Below, one piece after another: positions 44,266 through 52,831 of a DNA stretch of 64,000 bases. The DNA is from Peristeroidobacter soli (GTDB taxonomy: Bacteria > Pseudomonadota > Gammaproteobacteria > Steroidobacterales > Steroidobacteraceae). Location: assembly GCF_004138485.1 (NCBI RefSeq), contig NZ_RYEV01000007.1:310001-374000 (forward strand), written 5' to 3'. A model generated the notes under the pieces. The model did not search any database. It was not told where the DNA came from and worked only from the letters and a program-made list of their open reading frames with translations. The stretch's first letter is position 1. Every line of letters begins with the position of its first letter. A program made the position numbers and the translations under genes.

Positions 44266-45753
44266 TTATTGAACGATCTTGATCAGCTGACCGGGCTGCG
44301 GCTCTTTGTTCGGATACAGATCGTTGAGCAGCCGCAATTGCTGTTCGGCGTAGCTGGGCAACGGTGAAGTTTTCGCCAGGTCGGCGACGCGCGTGGTCTC
44401 GGTGGCGCGGATCGTCTTGATCTTGTACGGCTCGGCCAGCGCGAATTCATTCTGCTTCAGACGCCGAAAGGTTTTCACCGTCGACATGAACAGCGGATCG
44501 GCCTTCGGCGTGCCGGTCGAACCCTTGCTGGCGCCCGCGAAAATATAGGCGAGATTGTTGTGATACAGGACCACGTAGCGGGCCGGCATCAGGCCGAACG
44601 GCGTATTGGTCGCGCGCACCACCGCGGTGTAACCCTGCAAACCATTCACTTCGATGGGCTCGGACTGCGCGGCGCTGGCACGCGCCAGCAGACGTGAAAG
44701 AAATTCACGCGGACCGGTGTTCGGCGGCGGCGCCTGGGTCTGCATCTGCAGAACGCTATCTTTCTGCGGTGACAGCGCCACCAGACGATCCGCCTGATTC
44801 TCGACCGTCCAGCCGCTCGGGAACGCGATCGTCAGTCCCAGATCGGCGTGATAGAAGCGATTGCCCTTGAGCACGCCCTGCGAGCGGCTCGGTCCCATCG
44901 GCAGGCCTTCGATGGCCTTCAGATATTTCTCGCGGCCCGGATCGAGATTGTCGGTCGGACCGCCCTTGAGCGTTTCAGCGGCCTTCACCACTTCAGTGAG
45001 ACGCTCGTCGTTGTCCGGGTGAGTCGCGAACACGCCGTGATAGACCCGCGGCTCGCGCTTTTCCTCTCGAGCCCGCGCGATCTCGAACATCTCCTGGTTC
45101 TTCAACAGCCGCACCACGTCGATCATGCTGGTGGGCGCGAAGCCGACGTTCTTCAGATATTTCGCACCGAGCCGATCGGCTTCGAGCTCCTGATCGCGAC
45201 CGTAGCCGCTGACCAGTGCCGCGCCGGCGTAGTTGGCGAGACCGGCGATATCGGCGCTGCCGGTAAACAGACCGACCGCGGCCGCACCGATATTCGACAG
45301 CGTCGACTTGCTCTGTTGCCGCGTCGGATGACGCGCGCTGACGTGGCCGATCTCGTGACCCAGCACGGCGGCCAGCTCGGCCTCCGAGTTGAGGTAATTC
45401 ATGATGCCGCGAGTGATGTAGACGTAACCACCGCCGGTGGTGAACGCGTTGATGTCCTCGCTATCGAGCACCATGAAGTGATATTCGAGCTCGGGACGAT
45501 CGCTGGCCTTGGCGGTGCGCTGGCCGACTTCGTTGACGTAGCCCTGCAGCTGCTGGTCCTCATAGGGACCGCCGAACTGCTGCATGATCATCGGATGCAC
45601 TTCCTTGGAGCGCTTGATCTCGCCAGCTTCGCTCTGGAACACCAGATCGGGCCGGCCAGTCACGGGATTGGAAGCGCAGCCGCTCAACAGCGCCGCCGGT
45701 CCGGCGAACGCGGCGATGAGCAGCACGGCACGAACAGAGTTTTTCAGCGGCAT
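44266..45753 (-). CDS. M48 family periplasmic metalloprotease lipoprotein (BepA/Oma1-like)
   Basis: The start at 45753 (MPLKNSVRAVLL) gives 495 residues with a lipobox (ALLSGC). The catalytic zinc motif HEIGH is in AAVLGHEIGHVSARH, with the third ligand in ELEADRLGAKYL. The C-terminal ~200 residues are beta-rich, differ from the TPR domain of BepA, and end with a LysM-like QLRLLNDLYPNKEPQPGQLIKIVQ. Members of this group degrade misfolded outer-membrane proteins. It is transcribed alone, upstream of gltA. Confidence 0.9.
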   Translation of the reverse strand: MPLKNSVRAVLLIAAFAGPAALLSGCASNPVTGRPDLVFQSEAGEIKRSKEVHPMIMQQFGGPYEDQQLQGYVNEVGQRTAKASDRPELEYHFMVLDSEDINAFTTGGGYVYITRGIMNYLNSEAELAAVLGHEIGHVSARHPTRQQSKSTLSNIGAAAVGLFTGSADIAGLANYAGAALVSGYGRDQELEADRLGAKYLKNVGFAPTSMIDVVRLLKNQEMFEIARAREEKREPRVYHGVFATHPDNDERLTEVVKAAETLKGGPTDNLDPGREKYLKAIEGLPMGPSRSQGVLKGNRFYHADLGLTIAFPSGWTVENQADRLVALSPQKDSVLQMQTQAPPPNTGPREFLSRLLARASAAQSEPIEVNGLQGYTAVVRATNTPFGLMPARYVVLYHNNLAYIFAGASKGSTGTPKADPLFMSTVKTFRRLKQNEFALAEPYKIKTIRATETTRVADLAKTSPLPSYAEQQLRLLNDLYPNKEPQPGQLIKIVQ

Positions 45754-45878
45754 GGCGGCGTCCGACTCGCAACGGCTCGGGATGGCCATTGCACTCCATA
45801 GCTCTATGTCGATGCAAATCGTCGCGAGTTCCCCGACTGGATTCCCCAGTTACGGTGCCGGGGTCGCAAACGACAAAA

Positions 45879-45906
45879 GGGCGCCCCGGAAAACCGGAGC
45901 GCCCCT
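45879..45906 (-). terminator. Intrinsic terminator after rpmE
   Basis: On the minus strand a GC-rich stem (GGGGCGCTCCGG with partner CCGGGGCGCCC) closes a TTTT loop and is followed by TTTTGTCGTTT, about 100 bp after the rpmE stop. One mismatch interrupts the stem. Confidence 0.7.
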
Positions 45907-46003
45907 TCGATGTAGAGCCCGCTGGCTGAACGCGTGCTTAACGCCCGCCGTTCAGCTGGCCCGCGAATCAGAGTGGCGGAACCGACTCCCGCCCGACCGA
46001 TTC

Positions 46004-46204
46004 TTAGCGAGCGTACTTCTTGCGGAACTTGTCCACGCGACCGCCGGTGTCCAGCACCTTCTGCTTACCGGTGTAGAACGGATGGCAGCTGGAGCAGACT
46101 TCGATCTGCAGATCATGACCCAACGTGGAGCGGGTAACGAAGGAGTTACCGCAGCCGCAGACCACGTTGATCTCTTTGTATTCAGGATGGATGCCGTCTT
46201 TCAT
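46004..46204 (-). CDS. rpmE: 50S ribosomal protein L31, zinc-binding form
   Basis: The 66-residue protein begins [19 protein letters not shown] and ends FRKKYAR. It has the four Cys of the zinc-binding type (C16, C18, C37, C40; CGCGNSF and [10 protein letters not shown]). It bridges the 30S and 50S subunits. It has its own promoter-like sequence upstream and a terminator downstream. The start is fixed by the conserved N-terminus. Confidence 0.97.
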   Translation of the reverse strand: MKDGIHPEYKEINVVCGCGNSFVTRSTLGHDLQIEVCSSCHPFYTGKQKVLDTGGRVDKFRKKYAR

Positions 46205-46247
46205 GGCGCTGTATCTGGGGCCGAGCCGGCCGGAAAAAAGGGGGCGA

Positions 46248-46276
46248 AGTGTAGCGACGCAGATCGGCCCCCGCAA
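46248..46276 (-). promoter_or_regulatory. Likely sigma70 promoter of rpmE
   Basis: Minus strand TTGCGG (46271-46276) and TACACT (46248-46253) are 17 bp apart, about 45 bp before the rpmE start. Good -10, moderate -35. Confidence 0.5.
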
Positions 46277-46331
46277 GAAAAAAACTTCTCGCTCGATGGG
46301 GGCGAATGGATTCGTAGGTACTTGACGGCGG

Positions 46332-46543
46332 TTATCCACAAAGTCTGTGGATAAGTGTGTGGATGACTGACCCGCGCGGCACCCTCGAACCTTGCAGAAT
46401 TGTGACGCTGTCAAATTGCTCAATTTTTCACCAGGGTATTTCACCCTGCGCAATCAATGGCTTACGAACGCCTCCTGATATATCGCATTTGATTTTGTCA
46501 TCAACGTGGGGCGCGGACGACAAGCGCTGGCGCGTGTGCATAA
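46332..46543. promoter_or_regulatory. Cluster of DnaA boxes in an AT-richer spacer
   Basis: TTATCCACA occurs perfectly at 46332-46340 and, inverted, at 46346-46354. A one-mismatch box (TGTGGATGA) follows at 46358-46366, and TGTGCATAA at 46535-46543 matches the looser TTWTNCACA consensus. The DNA between about 46395 and 46500 is clearly AT-richer than its surroundings (for example GATATATCGCATTTGATTTTG). This resembles a replication-origin or DnaA-titration site, or a DnaA-regulated promoter for rpmE, whose -35 lies about 55 bp away. No dnaA or dnaN gene is in the window. Confidence 0.6.
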
Positions 46544-46666
46544 CCCCTTCGTGTGCGGCGCTAAGAGAGCGGTTTTCAAAGAAAATTTTGTGGGACAGTT
46601 CACACTGGAAATGCACGGTGGAGGGAACTTTTCGTTCCCTCGCCACGCATGGATTCGTCCGACACC

Positions 46667-47836
46667 TCAGCCGTCCGAGCGCTCGGGCAGGAACAGCTCC
46701 TGCAGGTCGTTGAGGAGCCGCTGACCATCCGGGGTGGCGCGCCAGCGCCGCTGCGCATCGTGCTCGAGCAATCCTTTGCGCCTGGCCGCCGCGAGGTTGG
46801 CGTCGAGGGTGGCGAACGGCAACCCGGTGCGTGACTCGAACGCCGGCTCATCGAAGCCCTCGATCAGCCGCAAGCCGTTCAGCATGAACTCGAACGGCAG
46901 ATCTTCCAGCGGCACGACGCGCCGTTCGCTCACGCGCAGATCCGCGGCGCGGGCCAAGTACTCACGAGGTTGCTTCACCCGGGTCGTCCGGACGATGGTC
47001 GCGCCGTCATCGAGTCGCGTCAGCTTGCCGTGCGCCCCGGCGCCAATCCCGATGTAGTCGCCGAATTGCCAGTAATTCAGATTGTGGTGGCTTCTGCGCC
47101 CCGCTCGCGCGTAAGCCGAAACCTCGTATTGCTCGAAGCCGCGCGTCGCCAGCAGCTCCTGAGATTCGATCTGCATCTGCCAGCAGTCGTCGGGATCGGG
47201 CAGCGCCGGCGGCCGGTGATAGAACACGGTGCCGGGTTCCAGCGTCAGCTGGTACTGCGACAGGTGCGCGGGCTGAAGCGCCAGCGCGCTTTCGAGATCT
47301 TCGAGCGCTTGCGCGACGCTTTGCGCCGGTAATCCGTACATCAGATCCAGATTGAAGTTGTCGAGCCCGGCCTGGCGCAGCTCGTCCACCGCGCGCCCGA
47401 TGTCGCCCGCGCCGTGAATGCGCCCGAGCAGCTTCAGCTGGTCTTCGTTGAAGGTTTGAGCGCCCAGCGAAACTCGATTCACACCGGCATCGCGATAGCC
47501 CGAGAAGCGGCCGTGTTCGATGGTGCCGGGATTGGCTTCGAGCGTGATCTCGATGCCCGGATCGAAAGGAATCTGCCGGCGCACCCCTTCCAGCAGTCGG
47601 CCGATCTGATCGGGCGCGAACAGACTCGGCGTGCCGCCGCCGAAGAAGATCGAGGTGAGTGCCCGCCCTTGCGCCGCCGACACGTCGCTCTGCAGATCTT
47701 CGAGCAACGCATCGATGTACTGGGCCTGCGGCACCAACTCCGGCGCCGCATGCGAGTTGAAATCGCAGTACGGACACTTGCGCACGCACCAGGGCATGTG
47801 CACGTAGAGGGACAGCGGCGGCAGGGCGAGAGACAC
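46667..47836 (-). CDS. hemW: Radical SAM haem chaperone HemW
   Basis: The 389-residue protein has the radical SAM cluster CVRKCPYCDFNSH (CxxxCxxC), GGGTPSL and the HemW HNLNYW motif, with a C-terminal HemN-type domain. HemW binds haem and inserts it into respiratory proteins; it is no longer regarded as an oxygen-independent coproporphyrinogen oxidase. The start is GTG at 47836. It follows rdgB by 31 bp in an rph-rdgB-hemW operon. A short hairpin (GAGGGAAC/GTTCCCTC near 46621-46641) lies just after the stop and may act as a weak terminator. Confidence 0.93.
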   Translation of the reverse strand: MSLALPPLSLYVHMPWCVRKCPYCDFNSHAAPELVPQAQYIDALLEDLQSDVSAAQGRALTSIFFGGGTPSLFAPDQIGRLLEGVRRQIPFDPGIEITLEANPGTIEHGRFSGYRDAGVNRVSLGAQTFNEDQLKLLGRIHGAGDIGRAVDELRQAGLDNFNLDLMYGLPAQSVAQALEDLESALALQPAHLSQYQLTLEPGTVFYHRPPALPDPDDCWQMQIESQELLATRGFEQYEVSAYARAGRRSHHNLNYWQFGDYIGIGAGAHGKLTRLDDGATIVRTTRVKQPREYLARAADLRVSERRVVPLEDLPFEFMLNGLRLIEGFDEPAFESRTGLPFATLDANLAAARRKGLLEHDAQRRWRATPDGQRLLNDLQELFLPERSDG

Positions 47837-47867
47837 GACTATCCAGTTACCACGCGATGTATCGGGC

Positions 47868-48491
47868 TTACGCGGAGCGGGACTGCGCAGCGTAATGCCC
47901 GATCCCGAGATTCAATTGAGCGACGAGGCCTCGCAGTGCCTTGCCGCGATGGCTGAGCTGATTCTTCTCCGCCGCGGGCAACTCCGCCACTGTCATCGGC
48001 CGGTCGGCGAGCTCGAATATCGGGTCGTAACCGAAGCCGCCCGTGCCGCGACGATCGTTGGTGATGCGCCCCTCCCAACTCGCCTGACAGATCAGAGGCG
48101 ACGGATCACGCGGCGAACGCATGTACACGAGCGCGCATTGATAGCGAGCGGTGCGCTGTGCCGGCGATTTGCCGTCGAGCGCGGCGAGCAACTTACGCAG
48201 ATTGTCTTCATCGCTCGCGCCTTCGCCGGCGTAGCGCGCGGAGTAAATGCCGGGCGCGCCGTCGAGCGCATCGACTTCGAGTCCCGAATCGTCCGCAATC
48301 GCCGGCAGGCCGGACGCCTCTGCCGCGTGCCGCGCTTTCAAAATGGCGTTCTCGACGAACGTCAGCCCCGTTTCCTCGACATTGATCGACGTGAACTGCG
48401 ACTGCGGCAGGACATCGAACGCGGGCGGCGGCAACAGCTCGCGCAGCTCCTTCAATTTGCCGGCATTACCGGTGGCGATCACCAGACGCAT
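47868..48491 (-). CDS. rdgB: XTP/dITP diphosphatase (RdgB/HAM1)
   Basis: This 207-residue enzyme hydrolyses non-canonical purine triphosphates (dITP, XTP) and keeps the nucleotide pool clean. The start ATG at 48491 (MRLVIATGNAGKLKE) is preferred to a TTG that overlaps the rph stop. Motifs ATGNAGKLKEL, IADDSGLEVDALDGAPG and GYDPIFE are clear. It is in an operon with rph upstream and hemW downstream. Confidence 0.95.
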   Translation of the reverse strand: MRLVIATGNAGKLKELRELLPPPAFDVLPQSQFTSINVEETGLTFVENAILKARHAAEASGLPAIADDSGLEVDALDGAPGIYSARYAGEGASDEDNLRKLLAALDGKSPAQRTARYQCALVYMRSPRDPSPLICQASWEGRITNDRRGTGGFGYDPIFELADRPMTVAELPAAEKNQLSHRGKALRGLVAQLNLGIGHYAAQSRSA

Positions 48492-48493
48492 GT

Positions 48494-49219
48494 TCAATCC
48501 TCGTTGAGCGCTTCGAGCTGACGAGCCAGCAGCTGGCCGCAGCCGTTCGCCGCCAGATTCAGCAGCGCATCGAGCTCATCGCGCCGGAAAGCATGACCCT
48601 CGGCGGTGCCTTGCACTTCGATGAAGCCGCCGCCGTTGTTCATGACGATGTTCATGTCAGTTTCGGCCTCGGAGTCTTCGGCGTAGTCCAGGTCCAGCAC
48701 CGGTTGCCCGGACCAGATACCGACAGAAACCGCCGCCACCTGGCCATGAATCGGGCTGTCGCGCAGCGTGCCCTTGCGTATGAGTGAATTCACGGCGTCG
48801 ACCAGGGCCACATAGGCACCGGTAATCGAAGCCGTTCGCGTGCCGCCGTCCGCTTGCAACACGTCGCAGTCGACCGTGATCGTGCGCTCGCCGAGCGCCT
48901 TCGTATCCACCACCGCACGCAGCGCTCGACCGATCAAACGCTGGATTTCCAGCGTGCGGCCGCCCTGTTTGCCCGACGCGGCCTCGCGCTTGTTGCGTGT
49001 GTGAGTGGCGCGCGGAAGCATGCCGTATTCGGCGGTCACCCAGCCCTTGCCGGAATTGCGCAGGAAGGACGGGATGGTTTCTTCGACGCTCGCGGTACAC
49101 AGCACGCGTGTATCACCGCACTCGATCAACACCGAGCCTTCGGCGTGACGGGTGAAACGACGGGTAATGCGGATCGGCCGCAGCTCATCGGGAGCGCGGC
49201 CACTGGGTCTGGACTTCAT
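48494..49219 (-). CDS. rph: Ribonuclease PH
   Basis: This 241-residue phosphorolytic exoribonuclease trims tRNA 3' ends. The start ATG at 49219 ([15 protein letters not shown]) is preferred to a TTG one codon upstream. RNase PH motifs are [52 protein letters not shown] and [15 protein letters not shown]. The gene appears full length, without the C-terminal frameshift known in E. coli K-12. Confidence 0.96.
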   Translation of the reverse strand: MKSRPSGRAPDELRPIRITRRFTRHAEGSVLIECGDTRVLCTASVEETIPSFLRNSGKGWVTAEYGMLPRATHTRNKREAASGKQGGRTLEIQRLIGRALRAVVDTKALGERTITVDCDVLQADGGTRTASITGAYVALVDAVNSLIRKGTLRDSPIHGQVAAVSVGIWSGQPVLDLDYAEDSEAETDMNIVMNNGGGFIEVQGTAEGHAFRRDELDALLNLAANGCGQLLARQLEALNED

Positions 49220-49241
49220 CAAACGTTACCTCAAGCAGCCT

Positions 49242-49399
49242 TCCCTGGAGCGTGGGCCAGCCGTTACATCCATGTACCGGCGTTCGTGCGGTTCGTGGCG
49301 ACGTTACAAAACGGCAGGACGGCCGTTTTGCGCAGCCTTCAGGGCTGCCCGGAGGGCGAGGCACATGGATGTGCCGAGTGCAACTCGCCCCGAAAAGGC
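49242..49399. repeat. 158-bp structured dispersed repeat, copy A
   Basis: This stretch aligns without gaps to 52664-52821, with 15 mismatches by hand count (about 90% identity). It contains hairpins CAAAACGGC/GCCGTTTTG, CAGCC/GGCTG and GCACATGGATGTGC. It lies between rph and the PP2C gene and ends close to the PP2C stop. It has no coding potential that I trust. Confidence 0.85.
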
Positions 49400-49439
49400 A
49401 TCCGCACTCACCCTCCTCGGAAGCGAATGGAGCTGCGGC

Positions 49440-50186
49440 TCAGGCGCCGATATAGCGCATGACCGCGGCGGTGGAATTATCGCTGAAAGGGGACGACGCC
49501 TGAACTGCGCGCCGGCCCAGGGCTTCCAGCCAGGCTCGCAGCTGCTGCGTGTCGTCGCGGAAGAACGCAGCGATGTCGGTATCGCGCAGGTTGGCCCAGA
49601 TACCGTCAGTGCACAGCAGAATCACATCGCCGGTCTGCAGCGTGTGCCGGCCGCTGATGGTCATTTCGGGAATCGCCGGGTCGCCGCCGAGACAGCATTC
49701 GACGAAGTTGCGCATCGGGTGATTGGGCAGCTCTTCCTCGGTGATCTTGCCTTCGCGCAACAGTAGCTCGACGTGGCTGTGATCGCGGGTCCGCGTCACC
49801 ATCTTGCCGTGCCGGATGTGATAGATGCGGCTGTCGCCGACGTGCGCCCAGTAGGCTGCCCCCTCCTGGACCAGACACACGGCGATGGTGGCGCGCGGCC
49901 GCGCGTCGATGCTCTGACCGTTGCCCAGGCGGGCCACGTCGTCATGCGCACGACTCAGCGACAAATGCAGGAAGCCGATGGGATCGAACATCGGCAGGGG
50001 CGTTTGCTGGAAGGAATCGATCAGGCTCTTCAGCGCCGTATCGGCGGCGCGGCTGCCATCGGAATGGCCGCCCATGCCATCAATGACCACGAGCAGCGCG
50101 GCCTTCTCGGTGGCAGCGACGGTTACTCGGTCCTGGTTGTCCTCACGATCACCGATCAGACTTAAATCTGCATGCTCGATCCGCAA
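49440..50186 (-). CDS. PP2C-type Ser/Thr protein phosphatase (second copy)
   Basis: The start is TTG at 50186 with GGAG 5 bases upstream; no in-frame ATG is near. The 248-residue protein has PP2C motifs DREDNQDRV, LVVIDGMGGHSDG, AHVGDSRIYHI and CTDGIWANL, and SDNSTAAVMRY near the end. It is clearly distinct from the phosphatase at 18.1 kb. It stands alone, divergent from yicC, with no kinase adjacent, so its partner is unknown. Confidence 0.87.
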   Translation of the reverse strand: MRIEHADLSLIGDREDNQDRVTVAATEKAALLVVIDGMGGHSDGSRAADTALKSLIDSFQQTPLPMFDPIGFLHLSLSRAHDDVARLGNGQSIDARPRATIAVCLVQEGAAYWAHVGDSRIYHIRHGKMVTRTRDHSHVELLLREGKITEEELPNHPMRNFVECCLGGDPAIPEMTISGRHTLQTGDVILLCTDGIWANLRDTDIAAFFRDDTQQLRAWLEALGRRAVQASSPFSDNSTAAVMRYIGA

Positions 50187-50314
50187 GCGCGGGCTCCGGC
50201 CGGAAGGCTCTTCTGCTGTTACACTTAGCCCCTTTCCAAGGCGTCGCTTTATAGCATCGCGTCACGCACCGTGTAAGAAGCGTTTGCCTTAATCTTTCCA
50301 ACGGCACGAAATAA

Positions 50315-51181
50315 ATGATCCGCAGCATGACAGGTTTCGCCCGGCGCGAGCGCCAGGGCCCATGGGGTACGCTGGTGTGCGAGGTGCGCACCGTGAACCA
50401 TCGCTACCTCGAAACCTCGCTGCGTCTGCCCGAAGAGCTGAAGGCGCTGGACAACGACGTGCGCCAGGCCGTCGCGGCGGCACTGCGCCGGGGCAAGGTG
50501 GACGCCAACCTGTATTTGAAGTCGGCGGCCGGCACACAGCGCTCGCTGGAGCTGGACCCGCAGTTGCTGGAAGAGCTGATCGCCCGCGTCGACCAGGTGC
50601 GCGGTCAACTGAAGTATCCCTCGCCGGTCAGCCCGCTCGACCTGCTGCGCTGGCCCGGCGTGGTGCGCGAGGCCGAGGTCGACATCAAGCCGGTGCTCAC
50701 GGCCGCATTGGAGCTGGTCCAGGAAGCACTGAACGAGTTGAACGAGACCCGCCTGCGCGAAGGACAACGCATTCGCGAATTGTTGCTGACCCGGTGTACG
50801 ACCATGCGCACCCAAGTGCTGGCCGTCCGCGCGCGCCTGCCCGAAGTCTCGCGACGCATGCGTGAACGCATCGTCGAACGTATCGCGCAGCTCGGCACGA
50901 CGCCCGATCCGGAGCGCCTGGAGCAGGAACTGGTGCTGTATGCACACAAGATGGACGTCGACGAAGAGCTGGATCGCCTGGGCGCGCATCTCGAAGAGGT
51001 GACGTCGGTACTTGGCTCCGCCGAACCGGCCGGCCGTCGTCTCGACTTCCTGATGCAGGAGCTGAACCGCGAAGCCAACACGCTCTCCTCGAAGTCTCAG
51101 GACAGCGAGACCACGCGCGCGGCGGTGGACATGAAAGTCGCGATCGAGCAGATGCGCGAACAAGTACAGAACGTGGAATGA
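50315..51181 (+). CDS. yicC: YicC family endoribonuclease
   Basis: This 288-residue protein starts with the YicC signature MIRSMTGFARRE and VRTVNHRYLETSLRLPE. It ends with the second domain (RRLDFLMQELNREANTLSSKS). YicC proteins are endoribonucleases involved in sRNA turnover. It overlaps the gmk start by 4 bases (ATGA), the usual yicC-gmk pair. Confidence 0.94.
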   Translation: MIRSMTGFARRERQGPWGTLVCEVRTVNHRYLETSLRLPEELKALDNDVRQAVAAALRRGKVDANLYLKSAAGTQRSLELDPQLLEELIARVDQVRGQLKYPSPVSPLDLLRWPGVVREAEVDIKPVLTAALELVQEALNELNETRLREGQRIRELLLTRCTTMRTQVLAVRARLPEVSRRMRERIVERIAQLGTTPDPERLEQELVLYAHKMDVDEELDRLGAHLEEVTSVLGSAEPAGRRLDFLMQELNREANTLSSKSQDSETTRAAVDMKVAIEQMREQVQNVE

Positions 51182-51807
51182 GTGCAGTGTCGGTGACCCG
51201 GGGAAAATTATTTGTGATCGCCGCGCCGTCGGGCGCCGGCAAGACGACGCTGGTGCGCGCGTTGATGGCGCGCGTGCCGTCGCTGAAGTTTTCGATTTCC
51301 TACACCACGCGCAAGCCGCGTCCCAACGAACAGCACGGTCGCGATTATTTCTTCGTCGATCACGCCGAGTTCGAGCGCATGGTCAATGCCGGTGAGTTCC
51401 TCGAGCACGCGCGCGTGTTCGACAATTACTACGGCACCTCGAAGCCGCAAGTCGAAGGCATGCTTCGCGATGGCGAGAACGTGCTGCTCGAGATCGACTG
51501 GCAGGGCGCGCAACAGATCCGTCACGCTCTGCCTGAATGTCAGTCGATCTTCATTCTGCCGCCGTCGCGCGAGGCGCTGGAGCAGCGTCTGCGCGGCCGT
51601 CAGACCGACAACGACGAAGTCATCGCACGCCGCCTGCGCGACTCCATCGCTGATATGTCGCATTGGAACGAATTCGACTACGTGGTCGTTAATGACGACT
51701 TCGAGCGCGCCACCGCCGAGCTCGAATCCGTGGTCGCCGGTCGTGGCGCAGCGCTCAGACGCGATCGCCCCGAGCTACAAACGTTGATACGTCGGCTGCT
51801 GGGTTAG
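51178..51807 (+). CDS. gmk: Guanylate kinase
   Basis: The 209-residue enzyme phosphorylates GMP/dGMP to the diphosphates. It has the P-loop APSGAGKTTL and GMP-binding motifs FSISYTTRKPRPNE and GRDYFFVD. It is coupled to yicC by overlap. rpoZ, which often follows gmk, is absent here. Confidence 0.97.
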   Translation: MSAVSVTRGKLFVIAAPSGAGKTTLVRALMARVPSLKFSISYTTRKPRPNEQHGRDYFFVDHAEFERMVNAGEFLEHARVFDNYYGTSKPQVEGMLRDGENVLLEIDWQGAQQIRHALPECQSIFILPPSREALEQRLRGRQTDNDEVIARRLRDSIADMSHWNEFDYVVVNDDFERATAELESVVAGRGAALRRDRPELQTLIRRLLG

Positions 51808-51916
51808 CCCGAGCGATATTTTTTTCCGACCGGCTCGGGCGCTGAACTTGCCGGGGTGGCAACAGACAAAGCCTCTGACTGCCGCGGATGAGCGGCTTCA
51901 TCAAGGAACAAGCAAC

Positions 51917-52660
51917 ATGAAACTCAGAACCCTTCAGCTCACCACCGCCGCCGCTTGCGCGTTACTGGTGTCCGGCTGGGCCGCTGGCGCGGATGCCGAA
52001 CGTCCACGCACGATCAGTGTCTCCGGTTCAGGCGAAATTCAGGCCGAACCCGATCGCGCGCTGGTAACGCTGGGCGTCGAGTCGCGCAAACTGAAGATGG
52101 AAGACGCGCGCAACGAAGTGTCGAAGACCGTCGACGCCGTGCTGAAACTGACGCGCGATCTGAAGATCGATCAGAAGTACGTGCGCACCACGCGCGTGAA
52201 CGTTCAGCCGGAGTACAACTGGGACAACAATGCGAAAGAACGCAACCTGATCGGTTACTTCGTGTCGCGTCAGGTCGAAATCGAATTGCGCGATCTGGAC
52301 AAGCTCGGTCAGCTGATGGAGAAGTCGTTCGACCTGGGCGTGAACTCGGTCGGCGATCCGCGTCTGGACTCCACCAAGCGCCGCGATCTGGAACGTGAAG
52401 CCCTCGCGAAGGCCGTGGCTGATGCGAAGCTGAACGCCGAAGCAGTAGCGAAAGCCGCCGGTGCCCGCCTGGGTGCGCCGCGCACCATCTCCGCCAGCTC
52501 CGGCTACTCACCGCCGCCGATGCCGATGATGAAGGTCAACATGGCGCGCGCTGAAATGGCCTCCGATGCGGCGGGTTCGTATCAGAGCGGCCAGATGGGA
52601 TTCAACGGCACGGTGCAAGTGGAGTACGATCTGATCCCGAATGAACAGGGTCTCAAGTAG
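51917..52660 (+). CDS. SIMPL domain (DUF541) secreted protein
   Basis: The start at 51917 is preceded by AAGGAAC at a good distance. The 247-residue product has a signal peptide (LTTAAACALLVSGWAAGADA). A SIMPL domain follows (TISVSGSGEIQAEPDRALVTLGV ... FVSRQVEIELRDLDKLGQLM ... AKAVADAKLNAEAVAKAAG). Such periplasmic proteins are reported to affect oxidative stress tolerance or outer-membrane stability, but no molecular role is established. It is followed by a 158-bp repeat. Confidence 0.87.
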   Translation: MKLRTLQLTTAAACALLVSGWAAGADAERPRTISVSGSGEIQAEPDRALVTLGVESRKLKMEDARNEVSKTVDAVLKLTRDLKIDQKYVRTTRVNVQPEYNWDNNAKERNLIGYFVSRQVEIELRDLDKLGQLMEKSFDLGVNSVGDPRLDSTKRRDLEREALAKAVADAKLNAEAVAKAAGARLGAPRTISASSGYSPPPMPMMKVNMARAEMASDAAGSYQSGQMGFNGTVQVEYDLIPNEQGLK

Positions 52661-52663
52661 CCA

Positions 52664-52821
52664 TCCCTGGAGCCTCGACCAGCCGGTACTTCCGTGTACC
52701 GTCGTTCGCGCGGTTCGAGGCGACGTTACAAAACGGCAGGATAGCCGTTTTGCGCAGCCTTCCAGGCTGCCCGAAGGGCGAGGCACATGGATGTGCCGAG
52801 TGCAACTCGCCTCGAAAAGGC
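52664..52821. repeat. 158-bp structured dispersed repeat, copy B
   Basis: This copy is the same length and orientation as copy A at 49242-49399, with the same internal hairpins. It ends 10 bp before the start codon of the following gene and would form part of its 5' untranslated region. Confidence 0.85.
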
Positions 52822-52831
52822 GGCAATTCAC

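Noticed and set aside
42748-44367. Long antisense frame over gltA
   Set aside because: It is a codon-bias shadow; gltA is certain.
51806-51840. Inverted repeat GCCCGAGC/GCTCGGGC after gmk as a terminator
   Set aside because: The T-run lies within the loop and not after the stem, so it does not fit an intrinsic terminator; kept only as a possible structure.
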